Positions 62,648 to 64,000 of a DNA stretch of 64,000 bases are shown piece by piece. The stretch spans positions 10,782,010 to 10,846,009 of the forward strand of contig NC_134144.1 of NCBI RefSeq assembly GCF_033958435.1. Direction: 5' to 3'. The position numbers were made by a program, and so were the translations under genes. Position 1 is the stretch's first letter, and the number at the start of each line of letters is the position of its first letter. This stretch comes from Carettochelys insculpta (lineage: Eukaryota > Chordata > Testudines > Carettochelyidae). The notes beneath the pieces were generated by a model, which saw only the letters and a program-made list of their open reading frames with translations, was not told where the DNA came from and did not search any database.

Positions 62648-63271
62648 TCAGCACATGGAGGCAAAGAGTTACCGGGAATATCGCTCAGGATTAGTTAATG
62701 TCCTAACCATTAACTGAAACACCAGTATCATGAGCTAGCTGGTGCGTATTTGCACCTCCACCCGATTGAAAAAGAACGGCTCGGCTGCATGCCAGACGCG
62801 CTCCATGGCTGCCAATTCATATTCTCCAATTTAACAAGCCACCCCGGAACAGACAGACACATGGACGGATTTTTTTTTTTTTAATCCACACTTCAGCCCT
62901 TCTAAATTAAAGTTAGGAAGCCCTGCTTCATTTCTGTCTCCATCCCCAGGCACCCAGTCGTCCGCACCCAAGTCTGTACGTACGCCTCTGCCTCTTTAAG
63001 ACCATCTGCCTCTCTAAAACCACAAAATACTTATCAGCTTGCATTAAGATTCTGGAAAGAAAACACACAATGCTGCATCTATTTTTGATTCTCCAATATA
63101 TTCATCCATTTGTTTCATATTCTCTTGATGAGGTGACGGACATGCGTTTTCTTCCAGTACTCTAGCAATGGAAGGCAGGCACGAGGCCTGAGCCTGTGAC
63201 AGGTATCCTGGTGCAAAACATAGTTATGCCCTTCCACCCCCCGAGCGTACAAGCTTGCTCCCTCTCTCAAC

Positions 63272-63476
63272 TTCTCTCGAACCAGTCTACACAAGAAGCA
63301 CTAAGTAGTACAGGTGCACTCCTGTAGTGCATCTAGTGAAGAAGGGTTACACCAATGGGTAGAGCTCTCCCGTTGGCCTAATAAAACCACCTCCAGGAGA
63401 GGTGGTAGGTATGTCAGTGGGAGAAGTTCTCCTGACAACATAGTGCAGTCCCCACTTTAGGATGGATAACTTAGGG
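63272..63476. mobile_element. GTCTACAC-type MITE remnant
   Basis: CCAGTCTACACAAGAAGCAC at the left, then GTACAGGTGCACTCCTGTAG (self-complementary). Directly followed by a family A element, so it is one of three such elements in a row. Confidence 0.5.
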
Positions 63477-63688
63477 TGTGTCTACACAGCAAAGTGGTTT
63501 CAAAATAACGGCTGTTTTTTCGAAATAAGTTTGCAAGTGTCTACACGAGGCAACTGCTATTTGGAAATAATTTCGAAATACCGAACAGCTTAAAACCTTG
63601 TCGAGGAAGAGTGTCTAGTTTGAAATAGATACTTCCAAAAAGGGGCTCTGTAGACAGGGAATACAGCCAACTTCGAAATAAGCCACAG
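63477..63688. mobile_element. Family A element fragment
   Basis: Begins TGTGTCTACACAGCAAAG after TTAGGG, with the internal block GTGTCTACACGAGGCAAC. It abuts a D-family element at its right end. Confidence 0.65.
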
Positions 63689-64000
63689 TGGCCTTGTCTA
63701 CACTGCCCCTCCCTTTCAAAAGGGGCATGCAAATGTGTGGGCTGAACATGCAAATGAGATGCTAATTTGCACATCCGGTGCCCCATTTGCGTAATGGTGG
63801 CCGCTCGCCATTTGAAAGTGCTGTTTTCGAAACGCAAACCAGCCATGGAGACAGGGTTCCTTTGAAAGAAAGCCCCCCTTTTGAAAGCACCCTTCTTCCT
63901 CATTCTTTTCAGGAAGGGTGCTTTCAAAAGCAGGGCCTTCCTTTCGAAGGAACCCCATCCACACGGCTTGTTCTGCATTTCGAAAACAGCACTTCCGGAA
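63689..64000. mobile_element. Foldback MITE, family D, cut by window edge
   Basis: Starts CCTTGTCTACACTGCCCCTC; internal AAAGTGCTGTTTTCGAAA and, near the edge, TTTCGAAAACAGCACTT form the same hairpin arms as the copy at 43176. The right end is outside the window. Confidence 0.7.

Larger units (their letters stand above)
59423..64000 (-). other. NRP2: NRP2 intron 3, incomplete
   Basis: No first-CUB exon is seen up to the window edge. Holds a MIR (60028-60200), a SINE fragment (62085-62212), a CTAGGGATGT element (62378-62647), and three neighbouring GTCTACAC-type elements (63272-64000). Confidence 0.78.

Noticed and set aside
63541..63978. 145-codon minus-strand open frame at the window edge
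   Set aside because: It lies wholly within family A and D transposon remnants; the Phe/Lys-rich protein is a translation of repeat sequence.

Overview
The window is vertebrate nuclear DNA. It holds most of one large, intron-rich gene on the minus strand and no other gene I can support. The gene is neuropilin-2 (NRP2). Reading from high to low coordinates, thirteen coding exons run from the start of the second CUB domain (59422) to the stop codon of the 'b'-type membrane tail (5279). All junctions use GT/AG and the reading phases fit throughout. Joined, they give about 767 residues (long splice form) with no frameshift or stop. The exons for the signal peptide and first CUB domain must lie beyond base 64000. 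The exons for the alternative 'a'-type transmembrane and SEA-ending tail are not seen and should lie beyond base 1. Exon numbers 4-16b follow the 17-exon human scheme as I remember it. Layout on the minus strand: exons 4-5, second CUB domain; exons 6-8, first coagulation factor V/VIII (F5/8 C) domain; exons 9-10, second F5/8 C domain; exon 11, acidic Thr-rich linker; exons 12-14, MAM domain; exon 15, a micro-exon with two usable donor sites; exon 16b, membrane-proximal stalk, transmembrane helix and short b-type tail. Neuropilin-2 is a single-pass co-receptor for class 3 semaphorins and VEGFs. Semaphorin and VEGF contacts lie in the CUB and F5/8 domains, and the MAM domain supports receptor clustering.

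The introns and flanks are filled with old dispersed repeats: short inverted-repeat DNA elements of several families, many beginning with GTCTACAC; a TA-flanked family with ends CAGGTTGAACCTCTCT; hAT-like elements; CR1 LINE tails; MIR SINEs; tRNA-type SINE fragments, three of them folded back on themselves; and a decayed LINE reverse-transcriptase C-terminus. This mix, with CR1, MIR and the repeat ending 'tagtcta/ttaaagtgctac', suggests a sauropsid, most likely a turtle. That is inferred from repeat style only.

The points most worth following are the micro-exon 15 alternative donor, the open reading frame that continues from exon 9 into its intron and stops in transposon sequence, a perfect homeodomain-type palindrome downstream of the b-type stop, the inverted SINE pairs, and a duplicated GC-rich block in intron 15. 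I found no evidence of a wholly new biological system. There are no tRNA or rRNA genes, no CRISPR arrays, and no other protein-coding gene.
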